Notes under the pieces: model-generated
Database searches by the model: none
What the model saw: only the letters and a program-made list of their open reading frames with translations
What the model was told of the DNA's origin: nothing
Translations under genes and position numbers: made by a program
Part shown: positions 33,665-41,699 of the stretch, in pieces
Position numbering within the stretch: position 1 is the stretch's first letter
How the letters are laid out: every line of letters begins with the position of its first letter
Origin: HdN1 sp964473645
Lineage (GTDB): Bacteria > Pseudomonadota > Gammaproteobacteria > Pseudomonadales > Ketobacteraceae
DNA: 64,000 nucleotides
Direction of reading: 5' to 3'
Assembly: GCA_964473645.1 (NCBI GenBank)
Contig: CAYYPW010000026.1
Location: forward strand, 9,535-73,534

Positions 33665-36190
33665 ATGTACTTCAATGCACGGCATTGTCTGCTGACCTTG
33701 TTTATATCCCTGATGATGTTGGGGATACCTTCCTATGCGTCCCCCACTTTGCTTACGCTGGATTCCCAATCCAGTGTGAAGCTGGGTGGGTGGGTCGACT
33801 ATATGCGTGAACCCGGCTCTAAGCTCGAGTTGCCAGCGGTATTGCAAGCGCAAGAGTCGCAATGGCATGCCACGACGGGCCCTGGCTTTCTGGTGCTGGG
33901 GTTGGGTGAAGATGCCTACTGGTTTCGGTTTTCGGTGCAGGCCATCAACGATAAACCTTGGCAATTGACGTTTCGTTATTTTTTCAATGGCGACGTCGAC
34001 GTGTTTCTGGTGCCTCGTTCAGAGGCTTCGGCAGCATCGCCTGGGGATCACCTGCTGGTAGGTCATGCAAGCAACTGGAGTGATCGCCACTACACGGTGT
34101 CGTTACCGTTGGTGCAGGGGCAAGTGTATGATGCCTATCTTCGCGTACACGTGCCGGGGCCCGATAAATTTGCTTTCGTCATTGAGGACCACGAGGCGAA
34201 AAAGCATTTTGACTTGTGGGATAACCGATGGGTTGGCGTGTTTTATGGTGGGTTTGCCACCATGCTGCTGTTCAATTTGTTTTTGGCGATTTCAACCCGC
34301 AGTTTTACTTACGGATTCTATCTGCTGTATATGGTCAGCATGCTCAGCTATCTGATGATGATGGATGGTCTGATACAAGCTGAGTTAAGTCGTTACTATA
34401 TTGCAATTTGTGCAATTGTTGCGTTTGGCTGTCAGTTTTGCCGCCTGTTTTTGCGCACCTCTACTGCATTACCCGGTGCAGATCGTTTTATCCGATGGTT
34501 GATTGGCACCGCTTTGGTGTTGGGCGCAAGCTTTGTAATATTGGGGTCGCTGGAACTGCTGAAATCCATGGTGATGGTGCTGGTGGCCGGTTACGGGCTG
34601 GTATTGGGTGGTGTGGGATTGTTATCGCGATTGCGTGGCAATCATGTAGCGCGTTTCTTTCTGCTGGCGTGGATGTTTCCGCTCATGGGGATGCTCTATA
34701 CCGATCTGATGTTTCTGGGTATTGTGCCATTCACTGATGTTGGTTATAGCGCCATGAATATTGCCACCTTGCTGGAGGCGATTTTACTTTCCATGGCCTT
34801 GGCGGATCGTATCAACATGTTGCGGGTACAACGTCAGCGTGCGGTGGTGGATGCCAAACAAAAACTGGAAATGTCGAACCGCGCACTCGAAAAAGCCAAT
34901 CGCCTGAAAGACAGTTTTCTGGGCACGATCAGCCATGAACTGCGTACCCCCATGAACGGCATTATCGGCACGCTCGAACTGTTGAAATCCACGTCTGTGG
35001 ATCAGCATCAGCGTGAGTGTCTGACCACACTGGAGCATTCCAGCGCGCACATGTTGAGTATGGTTGAGCGAATATTGCTTTTTTCGGAGTTGCAATCGGG
35101 ATCGGTACGCGTGCAGACAAGTGCACTGGATGTGGCGACCTGGCGCCAAAAAATCAAGCAATACTGGACGCCGATGTTTACCGCCAAAGGCTTGCGCTTC
35201 AATATTTATTTTGATGCGGGGTGCAGTGATTGGGTGGGGGTTGATACCAAAAAACTCGATTATCTGATCAATGAATTGTTGAGCAATGCATTGAAGTTCA
35301 CTTCGCAAGGCGACGTCACGCTCGAGATTCAGCAAAAAATGGAGGCTCAGCAAAAAAGCACTGGCGCCGAAGCGCAATGGATACTGGAAGTGACCGACAA
35401 TGGGGTGGGCATTCCGGCGGAACAATTGCAGCTGATAACAGAATCGTTTCGACAGGGTCAATCCACTTATAACCGTCAATACGGTGGGCTGGGGATTGGC
35501 ATGGCGATTTGCAAGGAACTGGTGTCGGCGCTGAGCGGTGAATGGCGAGTGCAGTCGGCGCCAGGTGCAGGGACACGCATCAGCATCGTTATTCCGGTGG
35601 TGCCTGCGGTAGCGCCCAGTGTGTCGGTGCGAGCCCCTGCGATTTTGCAAGGCGAGGCCAAAGAGGTGGCCACTGCACCCAATATTGTGATGGCATCAGC
35701 GAATGCCATTGATGTGATGCCGCGAGCAGAAACCACGGCGGGTGTGTCCATTGCCCCCACCTCTGTCCCCACCTCTGCCGCCGCACTGAAACCCCCGGCG
35801 ATCCTGGTGGTGGAGGATAACGCTGTCAATCAGATGGTGATGAAGAAAATCCTGGAATCCCTGGGTTGGAGCTATTGCATCGCTAACAATGGGGTGGAAG
35901 CGGTAGAAAAAGCACGTGAAAAACCCTTTGCGCTGATCCTGATGGATTGCCAAATGCCCGTCATGGACGGCTTTGCCGCCACCGAAAGCATTCGGGCGGG
36001 CGATAACCTGAATCAAGCGACACCCATTGTCGCCGTCACTGCCAATGCCACTGATCAGGATCGTGATCACTGCATGGCCTCGGGGATGAATGATTATCTG
36101 AAAAAACCGGTGAAACCCAACGATATCAAAGGAATCATAGATCGATATGTGGTGTCGGACACGCTGGTCGCCGCCGGTCAGTCAGGGTAG
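33665..36190 (+). CDS. Hybrid sensor histidine kinase with 7TMR-DISM sensor and receiver domain
   Basis: An 841-residue membrane sensor. Signal/anchor at 1-25, a DISMED2 beta-sandwich periplasmic domain (about 30-180), seven transmembrane helices (about 190-390, 7TMR-DISM), a coiled coil, HisKA with His424 in SHELRTPMNGI, and HATPase_c (N-box LINELLSNALKF; G1 VTDNGVGIP; G2 GGLGIGMAICKEL). A Pro/Thr/Ala-rich linker leads to a REC domain with Asp761 (LMDCQMPVMDGF) and the conserved KK-P near the end. All catalytic features look intact. DISMED2 domains may bind carbohydrates. Single gene ahead of pepN. Confidence 0.92.
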   Translation: MYFNARHCLLTLFISLMMLGIPSYASPTLLTLDSQSSVKLGGWVDYMREPGSKLELPAVLQAQESQWHATTGPGFLVLGLGEDAYWFRFSVQAINDKPWQLTFRYFFNGDVDVFLVPRSEASAASPGDHLLVGHASNWSDRHYTVSLPLVQGQVYDAYLRVHVPGPDKFAFVIEDHEAKKHFDLWDNRWVGVFYGGFATMLLFNLFLAISTRSFTYGFYLLYMVSMLSYLMMMDGLIQAELSRYYIAICAIVAFGCQFCRLFLRTSTALPGADRFIRWLIGTALVLGASFVILGSLELLKSMVMVLVAGYGLVLGGVGLLSRLRGNHVARFFLLAWMFPLMGMLYTDLMFLGIVPFTDVGYSAMNIATLLEAILLSMALADRINMLRVQRQRAVVDAKQKLEMSNRALEKANRLKDSFLGTISHELRTPMNGIIGTLELLKSTSVDQHQRECLTTLEHSSAHMLSMVERILLFSELQSGSVRVQTSALDVATWRQKIKQYWTPMFTAKGLRFNIYFDAGCSDWVGVDTKKLDYLINELLSNALKFTSQGDVTLEIQQKMEAQQKSTGAEAQWILEVTDNGVGIPAEQLQLITESFRQGQSTYNRQYGGLGIGMAICKELVSALSGEWRVQSAPGAGTRISIVIPVVPAVAPSVSVRAPAILQGEAKEVATAPNIVMASANAIDVMPRAETTAGVSIAPTSVPTSAAALKPPAILVVEDNAVNQMVMKKILESLGWSYCIANNGVEAVEKAREKPFALILMDCQMPVMDGFAATESIRAGDNLNQATPIVAVTANATDQDRDHCMASGMNDYLKKPVKPNDIKGIIDRYVVSDTLVAAGQSG

Positions 36191-36234
36191 TATTGGTCCA
36201 ACCCCCTCCTATTTTCTGCGTAAGTGGATGTCTC

Positions 36235-38895
36235 ATGAAAGATAATCAGGCCCCCCATACCATTCGTTTGTCTGAGTACCGCGCTCCTGACTACCTGATC
36301 GATACCGCCAATCTCGATATCTCTTTGCATGACACGCATACCGATGTGCTGGCGACGCTGGTGGTATATGCCAACCCTGCGGTGCCTGATGCATTGCAAC
36401 GCCCGCTTGTGTTAAAAGGAGTGGATATCGAATTGGTATCCATGGCGATAGACGGTAATGCGATTGCTAAAGATCGCTATACGATTGTTGAAGAAACCCT
36501 GACAGTGCCGGGTGTTTCACAGCGCTTTACGCTGAGTTTACATAATCGTATCCACCCGGAAAAAAACACCTCACTGGAAGGCCTGTATCAATCACGGGGC
36601 ATGTATTGCACCCAATGCGAGCCGGAAGGTTTTCGAAAAATCTCGTATTACATCGATCGTCCCGATGTAATGGCGCGTTTTACGACACGAGTGGAAGCCG
36701 ACAAGGCGCGTTATCCGGTATTGCTGTCCAACGGTAACCCCGTTCAGCGCGGCAATGCCGCTCAACCTGGCCGTCATTTCGTGGTGTGGGAAGACCCCTT
36801 TCGCAAACCCAGTTATTTGTTTGCACTGGTGGCCGGTGATTTGGCGGTGAAAGAAGACCGTTTTACGACGTGCTCAGGGCGTGAGGTGTTGCTACAGATA
36901 TTTGTCGAGCCGCATGATCTCGACAAGGTCGACCACGCCATGGATTCGCTCAAACATTCGATGAAATGGGATGAAGACGTGTATGGGCGCGAATACGATC
37001 TGGATATTTACATGATCGTCGCCGTGTCGCATTTCAATATGGGCGCCATGGAAAACAAGGGCCTCAATATCTTCAATACATCGGCGGTGCTTGCCAAGGC
37101 AGAAACGACCACCGATGCCGGCTTTTCACGGGTGGAGTCGGTGATTGCCCACGAGTATTTTCATAACTGGAGCGGCAATCGCGTGACCTGCCGCGACTGG
37201 TTTCAGTTAAGCCTCAAAGAAGGGTTTACCGTGCTGCGTGATCAGCAGTTTTCCGCCGATCACGGTTCGGCCACCGTCAAACGTATCGAAGAGGTGAATC
37301 TGCTTCGCACCCTGCAGTTTGCCGAAGATGCCGGCCCGATGGCGCACCCGATAAGGCCGGAAAGCTATATCGAGATCAATAATTTTTATACCGTCACCAT
37401 CTATGAGAAAGGCGCCGAGGTGGTGCGGATGATCGCCAATCTGCTCGGACCAAAGGGCTTTCGCGCCGGAACGGATCTGTATTTTTCGCGTCATGATGGG
37501 CAGGCGGTCACCTGCGACGATTTTGTCAAAGCCATGGAAGATGCCAATGGAATTGATCTGACCCAGTTTCGTCGTTGGTATTCGCAGGCGGGGACACCGC
37601 GTGTGACTGCGCGTGGCGTGTATGACGCTCAACATCGTCGTTATACCTTGCGGCTTGCGCAAATGACACCTGCTACGCCCGGGCAGCCGCTCGAAACAAA
37701 ACTGCCGCTGCATATTCCGGTGGCGATGGGATTGGTGGGGCCTGGCGGTGAAGCATTGCCGTTACATGTGGCTGGGGTGGTCAGTGGTGACACACACACA
37801 GTGCTCCCGCTGAAAGAAGCAGAGCAGACGTTCATCTTCGAAAATGTGGCCTTGGCGCCTGTTCCATCGTTGTTGCGGGGCATGTCTGCGCCCGTCAAGC
37901 TCGATGTCGATCTGGATGAAAGGCAGTTGGTGTTGCTGATGTCACATGATAGCGACGGCTTCAACCGTTGGTCGGCCAGCCAACAGCTCACCTTTAATGA
38001 ACTCGAACGTTTTATCGAAAGCTTACAGAATGGCATAACGCCAACCGTCAATGGCACATTGGTCGAGGCGTTCCGGCATCTATTGCACGATAATACGCTC
38101 GACAAAGCTATGGTGGCGCGCATGTTCGAGCTGCCGTCCGAGGCGTATGTGGCCGAACAGTTTGCCAGCAGCCACCCGCAACGCATCCATCAGGCACGTG
38201 AGTTGTTGCGTCAACAACTGGCGCAACAGCTTGAACCCGTGCTTTGGGACGTCTATCGCGGAATTCCTGCCGCGCGGGAGTATCGTTACAACGAGCATGA
38301 GGTCGCGAAGCGAGCCTTGCGCAATACCTGCCTGCATTATCTGATGGCGCTGGAAAATGCCGCCGTTTATGAGCTGGCATTGGCGCAGTTCGATAACGCT
38401 ACGCATATGACCGATCAAGGCGCGGCATTGCGCGTTATCGCACATTCACAGCACCCGCAGCGCACTGCGGTGCTGGAGCGGTTTTACCAACAATGGCGCC
38501 ATGAAGCCCTCGTGGTTGACCAATGGTTTAGCGTGCAAGCCACTGCGCCGCGTGTGGATATTTTGCAAGAGGTGACCCGATTGCTTACACATCCCGCATT
38601 CGAGTTAACCAACCCCAACAAGGTGCGCGCCCTGGTGGGCGCGTTTGCCAGCGGTAACCCAGCTGGATTTCACCAGGCGGATGGCAGTGGCTATCAGTTC
38701 CTGGCAGATCAGGTGATTGCGCTCAATGCCATCAACCCCCAGATTGCCTCCCGCATGGTGATTGCTTTGACGCGCTGGCGGCGTTTTGATGCGCCGTTTG
38801 GGGAACAGATGCGTACCGCATTGCAGCGTGTGAGCCAGCAGCCGCTGTCGCCCGATGTGTTTGAGCACGTCAATAAGAGTCTGCAGGAGGGCTAG
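36235..38895 (+). CDS. pepN: Aminopeptidase N (M1 family)
   Basis: A cytoplasmic zinc aminopeptidase that trims N-terminal residues from peptides. The 886 residues match bacterial PepN: exopeptidase motif G270-A-M-E-N274, zinc motif H306-E-Y-F-H310 with E329 as third ligand (spacing identical to the E. coli enzyme), and the DUF3458-type C-terminal half. An upstream frame opens at 36193, but ATG 36235 starts MKDNQAPHTIRLSEY in family register. No signal peptide. The stop codon forms the loop of a perfect 8-bp palindrome (38885-38903). Confidence 0.95.
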   Translation: MKDNQAPHTIRLSEYRAPDYLIDTANLDISLHDTHTDVLATLVVYANPAVPDALQRPLVLKGVDIELVSMAIDGNAIAKDRYTIVEETLTVPGVSQRFTLSLHNRIHPEKNTSLEGLYQSRGMYCTQCEPEGFRKISYYIDRPDVMARFTTRVEADKARYPVLLSNGNPVQRGNAAQPGRHFVVWEDPFRKPSYLFALVAGDLAVKEDRFTTCSGREVLLQIFVEPHDLDKVDHAMDSLKHSMKWDEDVYGREYDLDIYMIVAVSHFNMGAMENKGLNIFNTSAVLAKAETTTDAGFSRVESVIAHEYFHNWSGNRVTCRDWFQLSLKEGFTVLRDQQFSADHGSATVKRIEEVNLLRTLQFAEDAGPMAHPIRPESYIEINNFYTVTIYEKGAEVVRMIANLLGPKGFRAGTDLYFSRHDGQAVTCDDFVKAMEDANGIDLTQFRRWYSQAGTPRVTARGVYDAQHRRYTLRLAQMTPATPGQPLETKLPLHIPVAMGLVGPGGEALPLHVAGVVSGDTHTVLPLKEAEQTFIFENVALAPVPSLLRGMSAPVKLDVDLDERQLVLLMSHDSDGFNRWSASQQLTFNELERFIESLQNGITPTVNGTLVEAFRHLLHDNTLDKAMVARMFELPSEAYVAEQFASSHPQRIHQARELLRQQLAQQLEPVLWDVYRGIPAAREYRYNEHEVAKRALRNTCLHYLMALENAAVYELALAQFDNATHMTDQGAALRVIAHSQHPQRTAVLERFYQQWRHEALVVDQWFSVQATAPRVDILQEVTRLLTHPAFELTNPNKVRALVGAFASGNPAGFHQADGSGYQFLADQVIALNAINPQIASRMVIALTRWRRFDAPFGEQMRTALQRVSQQPLSPDVFEHVNKSLQEG

Positions 38896-38903
38896 GCCCT
38901 CCT
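38885..38903 (+). other. Stem-loop centred on the pepN stop codon
   Basis: AGGAGGGC (38885-38892) and GCCCTCCT (38896-38903) are perfectly complementary, with the TAG stop (38893-38895) as a three-base loop. TTGATCC follows, too poor in T for a good intrinsic terminator. The following spacer, up to 39169, holds no recognised gene. Confidence 0.5.
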
Positions 38904-39169
38904 TGATCCTATTGACCCGTTGACCACAAATTTAATTGGTTAATAAGTGTGCTGCATCTTGTTGCAAAGAGGTGATTTAGCTAGTTTATCGGCGCGCTAT
39001 AAAAATAACAGCGACGTATTTTTGTCGGTTAGGCAGGCGCTTTTGCAAGATTCTGCTTAACTTGTTTTGATGTCTGATTTTTCTCGTTTTCTGTACTGGG
39101 AAATTTTCCACAATGGGAAAGAAGGCCCACGTGGAGCACTTTGGGATTGAGGTCGTGCGAGAGGTTGTA

Positions 39170-40567
39170 ATGTCTAGAACACACGTTCTGTCTGCATTGG
39201 TGGCTGCACTGTTGCTGGTTTCACCGGTAAATGAGGTGCACGCCAAGGTATCCGCCGCTGAGGCGGCCAAACTCAAGTCGGAGCTGACGCCCTATGGGGC
39301 GGAGCGTGCCGGTAACGCCGATGGCAGCATTCCGAAATGGGAGGGTGGGTTAACCCCTGACAAAGCGCCTCCCACTTATAAGGCGGGTGCGCATTTGCCT
39401 GATCCTTTTGCGGATGACAAATTGCTGTTCACGATAACACCGCAAAATCTGGATAAGTATAAAGACAAGGTACCGGCCGGGGTGCAGGCCCTGATCGCCG
39501 CTTATCCGGAAAGCTTTTTTATCCCGGTGTACCAAACCCGACGGACGGGGGCGGCACCGCAGTGGGTATATGACAACATCGCGAAAAATGCGGTGCGTGC
39601 CGAGCTTGCCAATAACGGCAATGGTATCGAAGGTGCCTATGGTGGCGTGGCGTTTCCGATTCCAAAGAACGCCAGGGGTGAGGTTGAGCCTTTGATGATT
39701 CTGTGGAACCACATAACGCGCTGGCGTGGCGTGTACGTGATTCGCAATTCGGCGCAAGCAACGGTGCAAAAGAATGGTGCCTACTCGGAAGTGTCGAGCC
39801 GCCAGGAAGTTGACTTTCCTTATTATCATCCGAAAGGCAGTGTCGAAACCCTCAATAACCGGTTGCTCAATTACATATCGGTGGTAAAGAGTCCACCGCG
39901 TTTAGCGGGCGGGGCTGTGTTGATACATGACACCATCGATCGTATTGCACAACCACGCGATGCCTGGGGCTATAACGCCGGTCAGCGTAAAGTGCGGCGT
40001 GCACCTAATCTCGCCTACGACACCCCCGTGGCGTCGGCCGACGGCATGATCATGGCGGATGACGTTGACATGTTTAACGGTGCACCTGACAAATACGACT
40101 GGAAGCTGATCGGCAAAAAGGAGATGTATATTCCTTATAACAACTACCGTCTGGCGTCCCCGAATTACAAATACAAGGATCTGTTACTGCCTGGCCATGT
40201 CAAATCAGATGCGACACGCTGGGAATTGCACCGTGTATGGGTGATTGAAGGCAAATTGAAGAAGGATCAACGCCATACCTATAGCCGTCGTACTTATTAC
40301 ATCGATGAAGACAGTTGGAACATTGTTGCCGGTGATATCTATAACGCAAAGGGTGAGTTGTATCGCGTGCCACTCTCGTACCTCATGAATTATTACCAGG
40401 TGCCCTGCCAGTGGACAACGTTGGACGTTTACCACGATTTACCTGCGCAGCGTTATTACCTGTCGTTTTTAGGCAACGAAGAGGAAGTCTCACTGGAGTT
40501 TAAAGATGAACCTCAACCTGCCAGTTACTATCAGCCTGCGGCTTTACGTCGTCGCGGTACCCGATGA
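39170..40567 (+). CDS. DUF1329 outer-membrane-associated protein
   Basis: A secreted 465-residue protein with a clear signal peptide, cut after VSPVNEVHA. The mature part has DUF1329 patterns such as ELTPYGAERAGNADGSIPKW, NPxYDQ-like LAYDTP, and WELHRVWVIEGKLKKDQRHT. The family resembles LolB-like beta-sheet proteins and occurs with DUF1302, YCF48-like and RND genes in lipid- and steroid-degrading bacteria, where transport of hydrophobic compounds across the envelope is suspected. GAGG upstream of 39170 sets the start. The usual DUF1302 partner is not next to it. The first of a three-gene row. Confidence 0.88.
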   Translation: MSRTHVLSALVAALLLVSPVNEVHAKVSAAEAAKLKSELTPYGAERAGNADGSIPKWEGGLTPDKAPPTYKAGAHLPDPFADDKLLFTITPQNLDKYKDKVPAGVQALIAAYPESFFIPVYQTRRTGAAPQWVYDNIAKNAVRAELANNGNGIEGAYGGVAFPIPKNARGEVEPLMILWNHITRWRGVYVIRNSAQATVQKNGAYSEVSSRQEVDFPYYHPKGSVETLNNRLLNYISVVKSPPRLAGGAVLIHDTIDRIAQPRDAWGYNAGQRKVRRAPNLAYDTPVASADGMIMADDVDMFNGAPDKYDWKLIGKKEMYIPYNNYRLASPNYKYKDLLLPGHVKSDATRWELHRVWVIEGKLKKDQRHTYSRRTYYIDEDSWNIVAGDIYNAKGELYRVPLSYLMNYYQVPCQWTTLDVYHDLPAQRYYLSFLGNEEEVSLEFKDEPQPASYYQPAALRRRGTR

Positions 40568-40622
40568 TCATTGGTAAAGAATCATTGGTAAAGAATCAAA
40601 TGTGAAGAATCAAGAGTGAAGA
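40567..40622. repeat. Four 14-bp tandem repeats ahead of the YCF48-like gene
   Basis: Four 14-base units lie end to end: ATCATTGGTAAAGA twice (40567-40580, 40581-40594), then ATCAAATGTGAAGA and ATCAAGAGTGAAGA. The last is two bases before the ATG at 40625 and supplies its purine-rich ribosome-binding region; the first overlaps the last base of the DUF1329 stop. Copies decay from left to right, so this looks like duplication of a ribosome-binding spacer. Confidence 0.8.
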
Positions 40623-40624
40623 GC

Positions 40625-41680
40625 ATGCGAAAAAACAAGTTGAGACGTACCCTGCGTCATTCCGCTCTGGGAGCAGTGGTGGCGTTGTGCGCCATCAGTC
40701 TTGCCGGGCCGGTGTCTGCAGAAAACTTCAAGGATAAACTGGTCAAACGTCCGGCCATGATGTCGGCAAAGGTGACTCAGTCGCTGCTATTGGATGTGGC
40801 TGTGCATGGCAGCACTGTGGCTGCGGTAGGGGAGCGCGGCCATGTCATCGTATCGCGTGATGATGGCAATACCTGGGTGCAATCACCGACGCCAGTTAGC
40901 ATCATGCTCACTGCGGTGGCGTTGCCGACACAGAATGATATCTGGGTAGTGGGTCATGAAGGCTTGATCATGCACAGTGCCGATGGCGGCAAGACCTGGG
41001 AGATTCAGCATGGTAATCCCTATATCGAGCCGGCGCCTGATGACTATGAGGCAATCGACAATATGGATCAACGCGCAGGCCAACCGTTACTGGATGTCTG
41101 GTTCAAGGACAACATGACAGGCTTTGCTGTGGGCGCCTATGGATACTTTCTGCATACCAACGATGGTGGCAAAACCTGGGAGAATTGGGGCGAACACATG
41201 CCCAATGAAGACCAGTGGCATTTGAATTCAATCGCCACGCGTGATGGCAAGCGCTTTTATATCGTGGGTGAAAAAGGCGTGATTTTTCGTTCCGATGATG
41301 AGGGGCGCAGCTGGGTCAGTATCGAAAGCCCTTATGAAGGCTCGTTATTTGGTGCCATTGCGGGCCCGGGTTTGAACGAAATCACCGTGTTTGGTTTGCA
41401 GGGTAATTTGTTCCGTTCTACGGATCAGGGTGAAAGCTGGCAGCAAATCAAGAGCCCGACAGACAGCACCTTGATGAGTGGGGTTTTCCTCACCGGTCGA
41501 AATGTGGTGCTGGTGGGCAATTCGGGCGCGATCTTGTATAGCCGCGATGATGGTAATACGTTTGAGCTGCAACAAATGAAAGATCGCCTTTCGATTGTCA
41601 GTATACAGGCCAACGCGCAGGGCAAGCTGGTGATGGTGGGTCAAGGTGGGGTAAGGCTCGCTTCGCCAGCCCTCAAGTAG
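40625..41680 (+). CDS. YCF48/BNR-repeat beta-propeller protein (photosynthesis system II assembly factor-like)
   Basis: A secreted 351-residue protein: signal peptide cut after LAGPVSA, then a beta-propeller of repeated BNR/Asp-box motifs such as SRDDGNTWVQ, SADGGKTWEI, TNDGGKTWEN, SDDEGRSWVS, STDQGESWQQ and SRDDGNTFEL (six to seven blades). The name comes from a cyanobacterial assembly factor; in proteobacteria these accompany DUF1329 and RND genes. Probably a periplasmic or outer-membrane scaffold for the RND protein 19 bases downstream. GTG 40616 is an alternative start. Confidence 0.88.
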   Translation: MRKNKLRRTLRHSALGAVVALCAISLAGPVSAENFKDKLVKRPAMMSAKVTQSLLLDVAVHGSTVAAVGERGHVIVSRDDGNTWVQSPTPVSIMLTAVALPTQNDIWVVGHEGLIMHSADGGKTWEIQHGNPYIEPAPDDYEAIDNMDQRAGQPLLDVWFKDNMTGFAVGAYGYFLHTNDGGKTWENWGEHMPNEDQWHLNSIATRDGKRFYIVGEKGVIFRSDDEGRSWVSIESPYEGSLFGAIAGPGLNEITVFGLQGNLFRSTDQGESWQQIKSPTDSTLMSGVFLTGRNVVLVGNSGAILYSRDDGNTFELQQMKDRLSIVSIQANAQGKLVMVGQGGVRLASPALK

Positions 41681-41699
41681 TTTTCGGAAATCAGTTGAT

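Noticed and set aside
34784..35650. 288-residue minus-strand frame
   Set aside because: Antisense to the kinase core of the hybrid sensor, which has complete motifs.
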